Assembly: GCA_023391635.1 (NCBI GenBank)
Contig: JAEWAQ010000075.1
Span: 87,388-151,387 of the forward strand
DNA: 64,000 nt
Origin: Bacillota bacterium
Lineage (GTDB): Bacteria; Bacillota; Bacilli; Paenibacillales; Paenibacillaceae
Reading direction: 5' to 3'
In this document: positions 41,419 through 50,487 of the stretch, one piece after another
Numbering within the stretch: the first letter of the stretch is position 1
How the letters are laid out: every line of letters begins with the position of its first letter
Notes under the pieces: model-generated
What the model saw: the letters and a program-made list of their open reading frames with translations, nothing else
Told to the model about the DNA's origin: nothing
Databases searched by the model: none
Program-made: the position numbers and the translations under genes

Positions 41419-42699
41419 ATGGAACAGCAGGCGATCTGGGCGATAGGCATATTTCTCGTTATCTATGCCTTGATTATTTCGGAGAAAATTCACCGCACGA
41501 TCGTGGCGATGATCGGCGCGGCGCTCATGGTCGCGCTAGGCGTAGTCGATCAGCATGCGGCTATAGGCCACATAGACTTCAACACATTGGGCTTGTTGAT
41601 CGGGATGATGATCATCGTGAACGTCACGGCGGAAACGGGACTGTTCAAATTTATCGCGGTCATCGCCGCCAAGAAGGCGAAAGGGGAACCGATCCGGATT
41701 CTCATCGCCTTGACGTTGATTACCGCGGCATGCTCCGCATTCCTGGACAACGTGACGACCGTTCTCCTCATGGTCCCGGTCACGTTCAGCATTACGCGGC
41801 AGTTGAAGGTGCCGCCGTTCCCGTACCTGTTCACGCAGATTGTCGCTTCCAATGTAGGCGGCACCGCAACGCTGATCGGAGATCCGCCCAACATTATGAT
41901 CGGGAGCGCAGTGAAGGAGTTGACCTTCATGGCGTTCATCGGCAATTTAGCCCCGATCGCCATTCTGATCCTGCTGATTCATTTGCCGCTGTTCGTCCTG
42001 CTGTTCCGCAAGCAACTCAAAACGACGGCCGAATTGAAGCTCGGCATCATGCAACTGGACACATCGGGAATCATCGCGGATCGTCGGCTGCTGCGCAAGT
42101 GTCTTATCGTGATCGGCCTGACGATCGGAGGATTTTTCGCGCATCAGGCGCTCCATCTGGAATCGGCGACCGTTGCCTTGGCAGGCGCCTTCCTGTTGCT
42201 GTTATTGACGGGAGAACATGCGATGGAGAACGCGCTGACCCGCGTGGAATGGACGACGATTTTCTTCTTCGTCGGATTGTTCGTCGTCGTGTCCGGACTG
42301 GTCGAGACGGGCGTCATCGCCAAGATCGCCCAAGGCGCGATGGAATGGACCGGAGGGGATCCGCTGGCATCGTCCATGCTGATCTTGTGGCTGAGCGCGA
42401 TCGCGTCCGCGTTCGTGGACAATATTCCGTTCGTCGCGACGATGATCCCGCTCATCCAGGAAATGGGCCGCATGGGCGTGGACAATCTGGAGCCGCTCTG
42501 GTGGAGTCTCGCGCTCGGAGCGTGTCTGGGCGGCAACGGCACGCTCGTCGGAGCCAGCGCGAACCTGATCGTTGCCGGATTGTCGGGCAAGGAAGGCCAT
42601 CCGATCAAGTTCGTTCAGTTCCTCAAGCTCGGATTTCCGCTCATGCTGCTGTCGATCGCCGTATCGAGCATTTATGTTTATTTCCGTTATCTGATGTAA
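41419..42699 (+). CDS. ArsB/NhaD-type (ion transporter superfamily) membrane transporter, copy 1
   Basis: This 426-residue protein has about eleven membrane helices, of the ArsB/NhaD/citrate (CitMHS) superfamily. The two inverted-repeat signature loops are visible: SAFLDNVTTVLLMVPVTF with NVGGTATLIGDPPNIM, and SAFVDNIPFVATMIP with GNGTLVGASANL. The family includes arsenite, sodium/proton and anion transporters, and the substrate is not assigned. ATG 41419 follows GGAGGGTCAGG. Most residues match the second copy 430 bases downstream, so the two arose by tandem duplication. A leader hairpin precedes it. Confidence 0.9.
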   Translation: MEQQAIWAIGIFLVIYALIISEKIHRTIVAMIGAALMVALGVVDQHAAIGHIDFNTLGLLIGMMIIVNVTAETGLFKFIAVIAAKKAKGEPIRILIALTLITAACSAFLDNVTTVLLMVPVTFSITRQLKVPPFPYLFTQIVASNVGGTATLIGDPPNIMIGSAVKELTFMAFIGNLAPIAILILLIHLPLFVLLFRKQLKTTAELKLGIMQLDTSGIIADRRLLRKCLIVIGLTIGGFFAHQALHLESATVALAGAFLLLLLTGEHAMENALTRVEWTTIFFFVGLFVVVSGLVETGVIAKIAQGAMEWTGGDPLASSMLILWLSAIASAFVDNIPFVATMIPLIQEMGRMGVDNLEPLWWSLALGACLGGNGTLVGASANLIVAGLSGKEGHPIKFVQFLKLGFPLMLLSIAVSSIYVYFRYLM

Positions 42700-42732
42700 G
42701 GGAGAGGTTAATTCGTACAAGGAGGGAGTCAC

Positions 42733-43014
42733 ATGATCGACTATCAACCCAATTCGCGATGGTTGGAACTTCGGGAATCCACCAATGAAGAGGATGTCGA
42801 GTTCAGGGTCCGGATCGAGGACAATACGCCCGGGCTCGACGCATGGAAGGACGTGCAGCATGTATTCGAAGACAACGACGATTTCATGGACGTCTTGTTC
42901 TATCCTTATCAGAATCATGAATATCGAGTGATCGTGAAGCGCGAGCACTACGGGGATTTCCTCGCTGAATTGTGGAAGCGTCGGCTGCTCACCAGCCTGA
43001 CTTGGAAAGATTGA
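42733..43014 (+). CDS. Small acidic hypothetical protein
   Basis: This 93-residue protein has no signal peptide or membrane helix. It is rich in acidic and aromatic residues (NEEDVEFRVRIEDN, DVQHVFEDNDDFMDVLFYPYQNHEYR) and predicted as a compact alpha/beta domain. AAGGAGGGAGTCAC precedes the ATG, a strong ribosome site that supports it as a real gene. It lies between the two duplicated transporters and may act with them, but no family was recognised. Confidence 0.8.
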   Translation: MIDYQPNSRWLELRESTNEEDVEFRVRIEDNTPGLDAWKDVQHVFEDNDDFMDVLFYPYQNHEYRVIVKREHYGDFLAELWKRRLLTSLTWKD

Positions 43015-43055
43015 CGTTATCCAAAAGAATATTCGCATAAAGCAAGCATTTTTGG

Positions 43056-43083
43056 AGGAGCCTGTCACCAAGGGCTCCTTTTT
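43056..43083 (+). terminator. Leader/terminator hairpin, copy 2
   Basis: AGGAGCC (43056-43062) pairs with GGCTCCT (43073-43079), a seven-bp stem with loop TGTCACCAAG and a TTTTT tail. It may end the small-protein transcript or, like copy 1, gate the second transporter. Sequence identity to 41345-41375 covers stem, loop start and tail. Confidence 0.75.
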
Positions 43084-43128
43084 GCCATTTTCAGACTTGA
43101 AATCATACTTTCCGGGAGGATCTTATTC

Positions 43129-44409
43129 ATGGAACAGCAAGCATTCATTGCGATCGGCATTTTTCTGGCAATCTACGCCCTCATCGTCTCGGAGAAGATC
43201 CATCGCACCATCGTCGCGATGATCGGCGGCGTGCTCATGGTCGTGCTCGGCATCGTGGATCAATGGGCCGCGATCGAACATATTGATTTCAACACGCTCG
43301 GGCTGCTGGTCGGCATGATGATCATCGTCACCATAACGGCGGAAACGGGACTTTTCAAATTTATAGCCGTATGGTCGGCCAAGAAGGCGCACGGCAATCC
43401 CGTGCGCATCCTGATCGCGCTCTCGCTCATCACCGCCATCGGCTCGGCGTTTCTGGACAACGTGACGACCATCTTGCTGATGGTGCCGGTCACGTTCAGC
43501 ATCACCAGGCAGCTCAAAGTTTCGCCGATGCCGTACCTCATTACGCAAATCATCGCATCCAACGTGGGCGGCACGGCAACGCTGATCGGCGACCCGCCGA
43601 ACATCATGATCGGCAGCGCGGTCAAGGAATTGACGTTCAACGCGTTCATCGCCAACCTTGCGCCGATCGCGATTATCATTATGTTGGCCTATATCCCGCT
43701 GTTCGTTCTGCTGTTCCGCAAGCAGCTCAAGACGACGCCGGAGCTTACGCGCAGCATTATGGAAATGGACGAGAAGGAGCTGATTACGGACAGAAAGCTG
43801 CTGACGAAATGTTTGTCGGTGCTCGGGCTTACGATGCTCGGCTTCTTCCTGCACCAGGCGCTTCATCTGGAGTCCGCCACCGTCGCGCTGGCGGGTGCTT
43901 TCCTGTTGCTTTTATTGACCGGGGAACATGCGATGGAGCAAGCATTGGCCAAGGTGGAATGGACGACGATCTTCTTCTTCGTCGGGCTTTTCGTGCTCGT
44001 ATCCGGCCTTATAGAAACGGGAGTGATCGCCCAGCTTGCCGCGCGGGCGATAGAATGGACCGGCGGAGACCCCGTTGCCACCTCGATGTTGATCTTGTGG
44101 CTGAGCGCAATCGCTTCGGCCTTCCTCGACAACATCCCGTTCGTGGCGACGATGATTCCGATGATCCAGGAGATGGGCCAGATGGGCGTCGGCAATCTGG
44201 AGCCGCTTTGGTGGAGTCTGGCGCTTGGCGCATGTCTGGGCGGCAATGGATCGCTGATCGGAGCAAGCGCCAATCTCATCGCGGCCGGCATGGCTGCCAA
44301 GGAAGGGCACCCGATCCGATTCATGACCTTTTTGAAATACGGATTTCCGCTCATGCTGCTGTCTGTCGCCATGGCCAGCGTTTACGTGTATTTCAGATAT
44401 TTGGCGTGA
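43129..44409 (+). CDS. ArsB/NhaD-type membrane transporter, copy 2
   Basis: This 426-residue tandem paralogue of the gene at 41419 has the same length, helix pattern and signature loops (SAFLDNVTTILLMVPVTF, NVGGTATLIGDPPNIM, SAFLDNIPFVATMIP, GNGSLIGASANL). Most residues are identical, and changes are mainly conservative. ATG 43129 follows GGGAGGATC. Its 3' end overlaps the convergent secreted-protein gene by 17 bases. Retention of two copies with matching leaders suggests dosage or separate substrates. Confidence 0.9.
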   Translation: MEQQAFIAIGIFLAIYALIVSEKIHRTIVAMIGGVLMVVLGIVDQWAAIEHIDFNTLGLLVGMMIIVTITAETGLFKFIAVWSAKKAHGNPVRILIALSLITAIGSAFLDNVTTILLMVPVTFSITRQLKVSPMPYLITQIIASNVGGTATLIGDPPNIMIGSAVKELTFNAFIANLAPIAIIIMLAYIPLFVLLFRKQLKTTPELTRSIMEMDEKELITDRKLLTKCLSVLGLTMLGFFLHQALHLESATVALAGAFLLLLLTGEHAMEQALAKVEWTTIFFFVGLFVLVSGLIETGVIAQLAARAIEWTGGDPVATSMLILWLSAIASAFLDNIPFVATMIPMIQEMGQMGVGNLEPLWWSLALGACLGGNGSLIGASANLIAAGMAAKEGHPIRFMTFLKYGFPLMLLSVAMASVYVYFRYLA

Positions 44410-45016
44410 TGACCCTTCCGCTCAGCGCGTGAACGAGTACGTGGTTGCCGTGGTCCGTGCCGATCGCATAGATGAGGTGCACGCCTGACGGATCGGGCAA
44501 GTAATAGAGAATTGCATCGCCTGCCAATTGTCTGTCCGGCAACTGCTGCGACTGCAGCCATTGACCGGCAATGGCGGATGCTCGTCCGGCACTGATGGCC
44601 GGGTGCATCGCGCGGTGGAACAGTCGCTGTTCCAGGTCCGGATGAATCGTGCCGGCGGCTTGCCGAACGATCCCTTCTTCGTCGATCTCGATGATGATAC
44701 GGTCGCCCCATACCGGTGTGCGGTACAGCATTCGCTGCAGATGGACGTGCATATATCCGCGTTCATCGCTGCCGATCTTGGTTACGACCATGTCCGTTCG
44801 CGGGTCGCGGATGCCGAGCCGATTCTTGTTGTCTGCAAGGTACGTATAGGCGATCCAGGTCGACGTATGCTTGGAAGGCTCGGAGAGAAATCCGGTCCAG
44901 TAGATGTCCGGGCTTTCGGCTGTGACGGCTGTGGTCTGCGGCGGGAATAGCGGTATGGCTGCAAGCAAGAGGAGCAAGCTAAGCCAATGCCAATGCCGGA
45001 TGGAATAACGGGCCAT
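44393..45016 (-). CDS. Secreted hypothetical protein with signal peptide
   Basis: This 207-residue protein has an N-terminal signal sequence (ARYSIRHWHWLSLLLLLAAIPLF, cut probably after TTAVTA). The mature part has alternating beta/alpha segments, ending in HVLVHALSGRVITPNI, like the end of PepSY/FTP-type modules. It is not assigned to a family with confidence. The ATG at 45016 follows GGGGAGGAGG twelve bases upstream. It is divergent from the polysaccharide deacetylase gene, and both products would work at the cell surface. Confidence 0.75.
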   Translation of the reverse strand: MARYSIRHWHWLSLLLLLAAIPLFPPQTTAVTAESPDIYWTGFLSEPSKHTSTWIAYTYLADNKNRLGIRDPRTDMVVTKIGSDERGYMHVHLQRMLYRTPVWGDRIIIEIDEEGIVRQAAGTIHPDLEQRLFHRAMHPAISAGRASAIAGQWLQSQQLPDRQLAGDAILYYLPDPSGVHLIYAIGTDHGNHVLVHALSGRVITPNI

Positions 45017-45161
45017 GATGGATGAGCACCTCCTCCCCCTATTATGGAAGGATTAGCCTTCATTTAACCCCTTGGAATGTTTAAGATGCTTTACGCCAAC
45101 GATAAACGAAGGGACTTTCGAATCCGTCATGACGAACGGAATAGGGAGGAGGGGGAAAGTC

Positions 45162-45980
45162 ATGCGCAGATGTTCAATATGGTTGTCGGCACTCCTGCTC
45201 GGTGCGGCAACGATGCTGGCCGGTTCGGAATCGGCCGTGCCGCTGCAGGGCGTGTCGGCCAAGGAAGCCGGCGGGGACCGCCCGGGGAAAATGCAGTGGG
45301 ACGAGATGCAGCGGCGGTACAAAGGCGTGTTCGTGCTGTCGGCGCCGCGTGAATCGCGCAAAGTCGCGCTTACGTTCGACGATGTGCCGGACCCCCGGTT
45401 CACGCCGCAAGTGCTGGATGTGTTGCGAAGGAAGAAGGTGCAGGCGACGTTCTTCATCGTCGGCACGAGAGCAAAGAAGCACCCGGACATCGTGCGCAGG
45501 ATTCATCGCGAGGGTCATGCGATCGGCAACCATTCGTATTCGCACCCCGATTTGTCGCGCGTCTCGCTGTCCCGGATGAAGGAGCAGGTTCGCAAGGCGG
45601 AATCGAGCATCCAGACGGCGGTCGGATTCGAGCCTAAGCTGTTCCGGCCGCCCTACGGGGAAATATTAACGGGCCAATTGGAATGGGCGAAGCGCTCGGG
45701 CTATACCGTCGTCAATTGGGATGTGGATTCGTCCGATTGGCGGCAGCTGTCGTCGGAACGCGTGTACCGCAACGTGATCCGGGCGGTCCGCCCAGGGTCG
45801 ATCGTGCTCCTGCACGCGGGCGGCGGCGAGGGGCAGTCGCTGGCGGGCACCGTCGGCGCGCTCCCGCGCATCATCGATTGGCTGCGTGCCCACGATTATG
45901 AGCCGGTGACGCTGCCGGAGCTGCTCGGCGTGTCGGAGCAGCGACGCTTCGCCGGGCTTGCGCCGCGTGCGGCACAGTAA
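45162..45980 (+). CDS. Polysaccharide deacetylase family protein (secreted, NodB-like)
   Basis: This 272-residue secreted hydrolase of the carbohydrate-esterase-4 fold has a signal peptide (MRRCSIWLSALLLGAATMLAGSESA). The NodB motifs follow: LTFDDVPDPRFTP (motif 1, valine replacing the usual glycine of TFDDGP), HSYSHPDLS (metal histidines, motif 2) and FRPPYG (motif 3). It probably removes acetyl groups from peptidoglycan or another wall polymer. The start at 45162 is chosen for GGAGGAGGGGG and because it exposes the signal peptide; the frame is open further upstream but would bury it. Confidence 0.87.
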   Translation: MRRCSIWLSALLLGAATMLAGSESAVPLQGVSAKEAGGDRPGKMQWDEMQRRYKGVFVLSAPRESRKVALTFDDVPDPRFTPQVLDVLRRKKVQATFFIVGTRAKKHPDIVRRIHREGHAIGNHSYSHPDLSRVSLSRMKEQVRKAESSIQTAVGFEPKLFRPPYGEILTGQLEWAKRSGYTVVNWDVDSSDWRQLSSERVYRNVIRAVRPGSIVLLHAGGGEGQSLAGTVGALPRIIDWLRAHDYEPVTLPELLGVSEQRRFAGLAPRAAQ

Positions 45981-45995
45981 TCGGCTGACAAGACA

Positions 45996-46025
45996 AAGAA
46001 ACCGTCGGAGCCCCGACGGTTTCTT
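45996..46025. terminator. Bidirectional terminator
   Basis: AAGAAACCGTCGG (45996-46008) pairs with CCGACGGTTTCTT (46013-46025), a 13-bp perfect stem with a four-base loop. A- and T-rich ends let it serve both the deacetylase and the convergent LysM-3D gene. Confidence 0.9.
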
Positions 46026-46044
46026 GCCCTGTACCAAACTTAAC

Positions 46045-46698
46045 TTACTTCAGCACGTAAACTTTCACATTTTGCAAGCCGAATTGATTGACGAACTTCG
46101 GCGTGCCCGGCACGAAGATATCGATGCGGTTGCCCTTGATCGCGCTGCCGGAATCGGTCGCCTTGGCGATCATGCCGCCTTGCGGCAAGCCGCTGAAGTC
46201 GTAGCCGGTAATATACACGCTTGTGCCGAACGGAATGATCTTCGGATCGACGGCGATCGTGCCGAGTTTAAGCGGATTGCCGAAGTAATCGACGGGGCCC
46301 CAGCCGTTCTCCTCCGGAGCATCCGAATAGGCGCTCGCGGTCACGTTCAACACTTTCGAATAGGTTAGCGTTTCGCCGGCCATCGTCGTAATCGAAGGCT
46401 CATTTTGCACCTTGGCCGCGGGTGCGGCTGCCGCCGTTATTTTGGCTGCGGCCGTTTCCGGAATGCTCAGCTTTAAACCGGCGTAGATGTTCAGCGGGTC
46501 AATCTTCGCATTGGCATCCATCAACGTTTGCAAAGGAATGCCGAATTGCTTGGACAACAGCCAGAATGTGTCGCCTTCTTTTGCCGTATAAGGTGTGGCA
46601 GCATGAGCAGTCATCGTGGATATTCCGGGAAGCAAGAGCGCGCTTCCGAGCAGCAAGGCGGCTGTTCGAGTTCCAGTTTTCTTCCAATTCCAGACCAT
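46045..46698 (-). CDS. Secreted LysM and 3D-domain cell-wall protein (YocH-like)
   Basis: This 217-residue protein has a signal peptide (KKTGTRTAALLLGSALLLPGISTMTAHA), one LysM peptidoglycan-binding motif (YTAKEGDTFWLLSKQFGIPLQ), an alanine-rich linker and a C-terminal 3D domain. The three catalytic-type aspartates are in AVDPKIIPFGT, ATDSGSAIKG and NRIDIFV. The domain is the lytic-transglycosylase-like core of YocH/MltA-type muralytic enzymes. ATG 46698 follows AAGGAGG. A role in wall turnover or spore germination is likely. Confidence 0.9.
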   Translation of the reverse strand: MVWNWKKTGTRTAALLLGSALLLPGISTMTAHAATPYTAKEGDTFWLLSKQFGIPLQTLMDANAKIDPLNIYAGLKLSIPETAAAKITAAAAPAAKVQNEPSITTMAGETLTYSKVLNVTASAYSDAPEENGWGPVDYFGNPLKLGTIAVDPKIIPFGTSVYITGYDFSGLPQGGMIAKATDSGSAIKGNRIDIFVPGTPKFVNQFGLQNVKVYVLK

Positions 46699-46923
46699 GC
46701 GTCGAGTTCCTCCTTGTGTTATGCCTGCGAGGTTAGCTGTCGGGTTCGGGCCTGGAGAAGCCCTTCGATTACTCGATTCACCCCAGTGCGCGCAAGACGC
46801 ACGATACTTCTGTTCCCCCGCACCGCGATCGGTTTCGGCATGTTTTCAATATTCCACACGAGGATATCATACATGCAAGGACGGTTCCCAGCGGTAAGTG
46901 TTGCCAATTGCGGCAATTCAGCG

Positions 46924-47841
46924 TCAGACGGGCTCATTCGGCGCATGGGCTTGTCTGGCGAAATAAGCGGTCGTCTCGTCGATCAAATACTGAATAGAAG
47001 GCGTGAGCCAAGCCGGGTCGCCATGGATCAGCGACATCGTCCGCTTCGTCTCCTCCAGGTCGCGTACACGAACGACATAGAGATCGTTATCCTCCAGCAT
47101 CTGCTTGCGCACATACGACTTCGGGAGCAGAGTGCCCGCCCGGCAGGCGGACAGCAGACGAACGATCGCTTCGAAAGAATCGATTTCCATCTGCACCTCC
47201 GGGTTGATGCCATAGCGGCGGAACAGCTCGTCCGTCAGCGAGCGATACCAGGTGCCGGGGGCGAATAGAATCATCGGCAGACGGTTCAGGTCGGCCATGT
47301 CGATCTCCGTTCTTTCCAATATAAAATGCGTCCGCGGCAAAACGAGCATGAGATGATCTTCAAACAGGGGCAAACTGGTGATGGATGGGTCGTCTACGCT
47401 GGATGCGACAAGCCCGAAATCGACCTTCCGTTCTTTCACGAGCGTGGCGATTTCATGGGATTTGCCGGTTACCGCTTTGATTTCCAGGCTCGGATGCTTT
47501 TCCGTCATCGCGGTAATCCAATCCGGCAGCGTCGTCTGCAGCGTCGTCAGACTGGCGCCGATCGTCACGCCTTGGGCTTCGCCTGTCTTGAAAGCATTCA
47601 GCTTCTGCAAATAAGCGCCGTGAAACCGTCTCAGCTCCTGAGCGAATTCGTAGGTCAGCTGCCCTGCAGCCGTCAGTTCCAGGCGTTTGCCAACCCGGCG
47701 GAACAGGGGAATGCCCAGCTCCGACTCCAGCCGCGAAATCCGCCGCGACAGCGCGGGTTGGGAAATATTCAGCCGCTCGGCCGCTTTGTTCAGACTCGTA
47801 TGATCGACGACCGTAGCGAACAATCGCATGTCCTCCAGCAT
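46924..47841 (-). CDS. LysR-family transcriptional regulator
   Basis: This 305-residue protein has an N-terminal winged helix-turn-helix (FATVVDHTSLNKAAERLNISQPALSRRISRLE) and a C-terminal substrate-binding-like sensor domain. ATG 47841 is preferred, with AAAGGAG about ten bases upstream; an ATG four codons later has GGAGGAC close by. It is transcribed divergently from sdhCAB across an intergenic space of about 180 bases, the normal geometry for a LysR activator of its neighbour. A link to carbon-dependent sdh expression is inferred. Confidence 0.9.
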   Translation of the reverse strand: MLEDMRLFATVVDHTSLNKAAERLNISQPALSRRISRLESELGIPLFRRVGKRLELTAAGQLTYEFAQELRRFHGAYLQKLNAFKTGEAQGVTIGASLTTLQTTLPDWITAMTEKHPSLEIKAVTGKSHEIATLVKERKVDFGLVASSVDDPSITSLPLFEDHLMLVLPRTHFILERTEIDMADLNRLPMILFAPGTWYRSLTDELFRRYGINPEVQMEIDSFEAIVRLLSACRAGTLLPKSYVRKQMLEDNDLYVVRVRDLEETKRTMSLIHGDPAWLTPSIQYLIDETTAYFARQAHAPNEPV

Positions 47842-48024
47842 TTTGCGTACGACTCCTTTTTTGCATATGCATTAGAAGCATAACAAATTATAAAAAATAA
47901 GCAGTTCCATTATAAGCGAAAATGGGGTAGTCTTAAAGACGATGACAACTTTGTGGCGGAATTTGGAACAATAGGTTACAACCGCTGGCAATTGTCTGGA
48001 TGCGAAAGGAGATCTAACGACGAC

Positions 48025-48699
48025 ATGAGTGGAAATTCGTATCTGCCCCGCAAGCTGCATTCGCTGCTAGGGGTCATCCCGCTGGGGCTGTTCTTCGTGG
48101 AGCATGCCCTGACGAACTACTCCGCCTTTGAGGGCGGGAAAGAAGGATTCAAGGATAGCGTCAATTTCTTGCACGGGATGCCGCTGATTTTCTTCCTGGA
48201 ACTTTTCCTTGTTTGGCTGCCGATCCTGTTCCACGGCGTCTACGGCATTTATGTCGCCTATCAGTCCAACATCAATACCGGGCAATACAAGTACGGGCGC
48301 AACTGGGCGTTCGCGCTGCAGCGCATCACCGGGGTGATCACGTTCATCTTCGTGTTCTGGCACGTTTGGGAAACGAGGGTGCAGGTCGCGTTGGGCAATA
48401 TTACGTACGATGATCTAGGCACGCATATGCACGATATTTTAACCAACCCGCTGATGGCAACGATTTATATTATCGCAGTCATTGCGGCCGTCTTCCACTT
48501 CTCCAACGGGCTGTGGTCGTTCCTGGTCGCCTGGGGCATCACGGTCGGCCCGCGCGCACAGCGCATTTCCTCGAAAATATGCATGGGCGTCTTCGTGATC
48601 GTTTCCGTGCTGTTCCTGTTGTCTCTCGTCGCGTTCCGCGGCGATGAATTCGCAGCGACAGCGCCGGTGGCGGCACTCGGACAGGCCGTGTTCGGATAA
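48025..48699 (+). CDS. sdhC: Succinate dehydrogenase cytochrome b558 subunit
   Basis: This 224-residue membrane anchor has five hydrophobic helices and carries two haems, as in Bacillus SdhC. Histidine ligands are visible in LHSLLGVIPLG, FFVEHAL, HGVYGIYVAY, FWHVWETR and VFHFSNGLWS. It passes electrons from SdhAB to menaquinone. ATG 48025 has AAAGGAG fourteen bases upstream; the longer open frame lacks hydrophobic content. It is first of the sdhCAB operon. Confidence 0.94.
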   Translation: MSGNSYLPRKLHSLLGVIPLGLFFVEHALTNYSAFEGGKEGFKDSVNFLHGMPLIFFLELFLVWLPILFHGVYGIYVAYQSNINTGQYKYGRNWAFALQRITGVITFIFVFWHVWETRVQVALGNITYDDLGTHMHDILTNPLMATIYIIAVIAAVFHFSNGLWSFLVAWGITVGPRAQRISSKICMGVFVIVSVLFLLSLVAFRGDEFAATAPVAALGQAVFG

Positions 48700-48714
48700 A
48701 GGGGGGAATTCACC

Positions 48715-50484
48715 ATGGCTAACAATAAGATTATTATCGTAGGCGGCGGCCTTGCTGGCTTAATGGCGACGGTCAAGGCGGCCGAGTCCGGCGCGCGCGT
48801 CGACTTGTTCTCGATCGTGCCCGTCAAGCGTTCGCACTCCGTATGCGCGCAGGGCGGCATCAACGGCGCGGTGAATACGAAGGGCGAAGGCGATTCGCCT
48901 TGGCTGCACTTCGACGATACGGTATACGGCGGAGACTTCCTTGCGAACCAGCCGCCGGTCAAGGCGATGTGCGAAGCGGCGCCGGGCATCATCCACTTGA
49001 TGGACCGGATGGGCGTCATGTTCAACCGGACGCCGGAAGGCTTGCTCGACTTCCGCCGGTTCGGCGGTACGAAGCACCACCGCACGGCGTTCGCGGGCGC
49101 GACGACCGGCCAGCAGCTGCTGTATGCGCTGGACGAGCAAGTGCGCCGCTGGGAAGCGGCGGGGCTCGTGCAGAAGTTCGAGCATTGGGAATTTACATCC
49201 GTCGTCGTGGATGACGACGGCGTCTGCCGCGGCATTTCCGCGCAAGACCTGCGCTCGATGGAGATCAAGTCGTTCCGTTCGGATGCGGTCATCATGGCAA
49301 CGGGCGGTCCGGGCATTATATTCGGCAAGACGACGAACTCCGTCATCAATACGGGGACAGCGGCCAGTGCCGTCTACCAGCAAGGCGTGTATTACGCCAA
49401 CGGCGAATTCATCCAGATTCACCCGACGGCCATTCCCGGCGACGACAAGCTGCGACTGATGAGCGAATCCGCACGCGGCGAGGGCGGCCGGATCTGGACG
49501 TACAAAGACGGCAAGCCTTGGTACTTCCTGGAAGAGAAGTATCCGGCGTACGGCAACCTCGTGCCGCGGGATATCGCGACGCGCGAAATTTTCAGCGTCT
49601 GCGTCGATCAGAAGCTGGGCATCAACGGCGAGAACATGGTGTACCTCGACTTGTCGCACAAGGACCCGAAGGAACTCGACGTCAAGCTTGGCGGCATCAT
49701 CGAAATTTACGAGAAGTTCATGGGCGACGACCCGCGCAAAATTCCGATGAAGATCTTCCCGGCGGTGCACTATTCGATGGGCGGCATGTGGGTCGATTTC
49801 AACCAGATGACGAACATTCCCGGCTTGTTCGCTTGCGGCGAATGCGAATACCAATACCACGGCGCGAACCGCCTGGGCGCGAATTCGCTGTTGTCCGCGA
49901 TCTTCGGCGGCATGGTGACCGGGCCGAAGGCGATCGAGTATATTCATGGATTGAAGAAGTCGGCGGAGGACGTATCTTCCGGCGTGTTCGACCGCGAAGT
50001 CAAGCGCCAGACGGACAAGTACGAGTCGATCCTCGGCATGAGCGGCACCGAGAACGCCTATGTGCTGCATAAGGAGCTTGGCGAATGGATGACGAACAAC
50101 ATGACCGTCGTCCGCTTCAACGACAAGCTGCAGGCGACGATCGATAAGATCAAGGAATTGAAGCAGCGCTACAAGAACATCAACATCAACGATACGGCCC
50201 GCTGGAACAACGCCGGCGTCGCGTTCACCCGCCAGCTGTGGAACATGCTGGAGCTCGCCGAAGCGATGACGAAGGGAGCGCTGCTGCGCGACGAAAGCCG
50301 CGGCGCCCATTACAAGCCGGACTTCCCGAAGAGGAACGACGAACAGTACCTGAAGACGACGAAGGCGAAGTGGACGGCGGAAGGTCCGCAGATCTCCTAC
50401 GAGGACGTGGACATCTCGCTGCTCGCGCCGCGCGTGCGCGACTATTCCTCGGACCATGATCACGCGCAGAAGAAGGAGGGTTAA
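48715..50484 (+). CDS. sdhA: Succinate dehydrogenase flavoprotein subunit
   Basis: This 589-residue catalytic subunit oxidises succinate to fumarate in the TCA cycle. It has an N-terminal FAD Rossmann loop (VGGGLAGLMATVKAAESGA), the histidine that carries covalent FAD in RSHSVCAQGGI, the active-site block HPTAIPGDDKL, and HRLGANSLL-type binding segment GANRLGANSLLSAIFGG. The length is normal for the Gram-positive type. ATG 48715 follows GGGGGG and lies 15 bases after sdhC; sdhB follows three bases after its stop. Confidence 0.97.
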   Translation: MANNKIIIVGGGLAGLMATVKAAESGARVDLFSIVPVKRSHSVCAQGGINGAVNTKGEGDSPWLHFDDTVYGGDFLANQPPVKAMCEAAPGIIHLMDRMGVMFNRTPEGLLDFRRFGGTKHHRTAFAGATTGQQLLYALDEQVRRWEAAGLVQKFEHWEFTSVVVDDDGVCRGISAQDLRSMEIKSFRSDAVIMATGGPGIIFGKTTNSVINTGTAASAVYQQGVYYANGEFIQIHPTAIPGDDKLRLMSESARGEGGRIWTYKDGKPWYFLEEKYPAYGNLVPRDIATREIFSVCVDQKLGINGENMVYLDLSHKDPKELDVKLGGIIEIYEKFMGDDPRKIPMKIFPAVHYSMGGMWVDFNQMTNIPGLFACGECEYQYHGANRLGANSLLSAIFGGMVTGPKAIEYIHGLKKSAEDVSSGVFDREVKRQTDKYESILGMSGTENAYVLHKELGEWMTNNMTVVRFNDKLQATIDKIKELKQRYKNININDTARWNNAGVAFTRQLWNMLELAEAMTKGALLRDESRGAHYKPDFPKRNDEQYLKTTKAKWTAEGPQISYEDVDISLLAPRVRDYSSDHDHAQKKEG

Positions 50485-50487
50485 CCG

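Noticed and set aside
41334..42788. Long alternate plus-strand frame over the first transporter
   Set aside because: It is arginine/aspartate-rich with no hydrophobic helices; the transporter frame at 41419 has all family motifs and a good ribosome site.
48760..50463. 567-codon open frame antisense to sdhA
   Set aside because: It is a by-product of GC-rich codon use in sdhA; it has no family features, and the plus-strand protein is certain.
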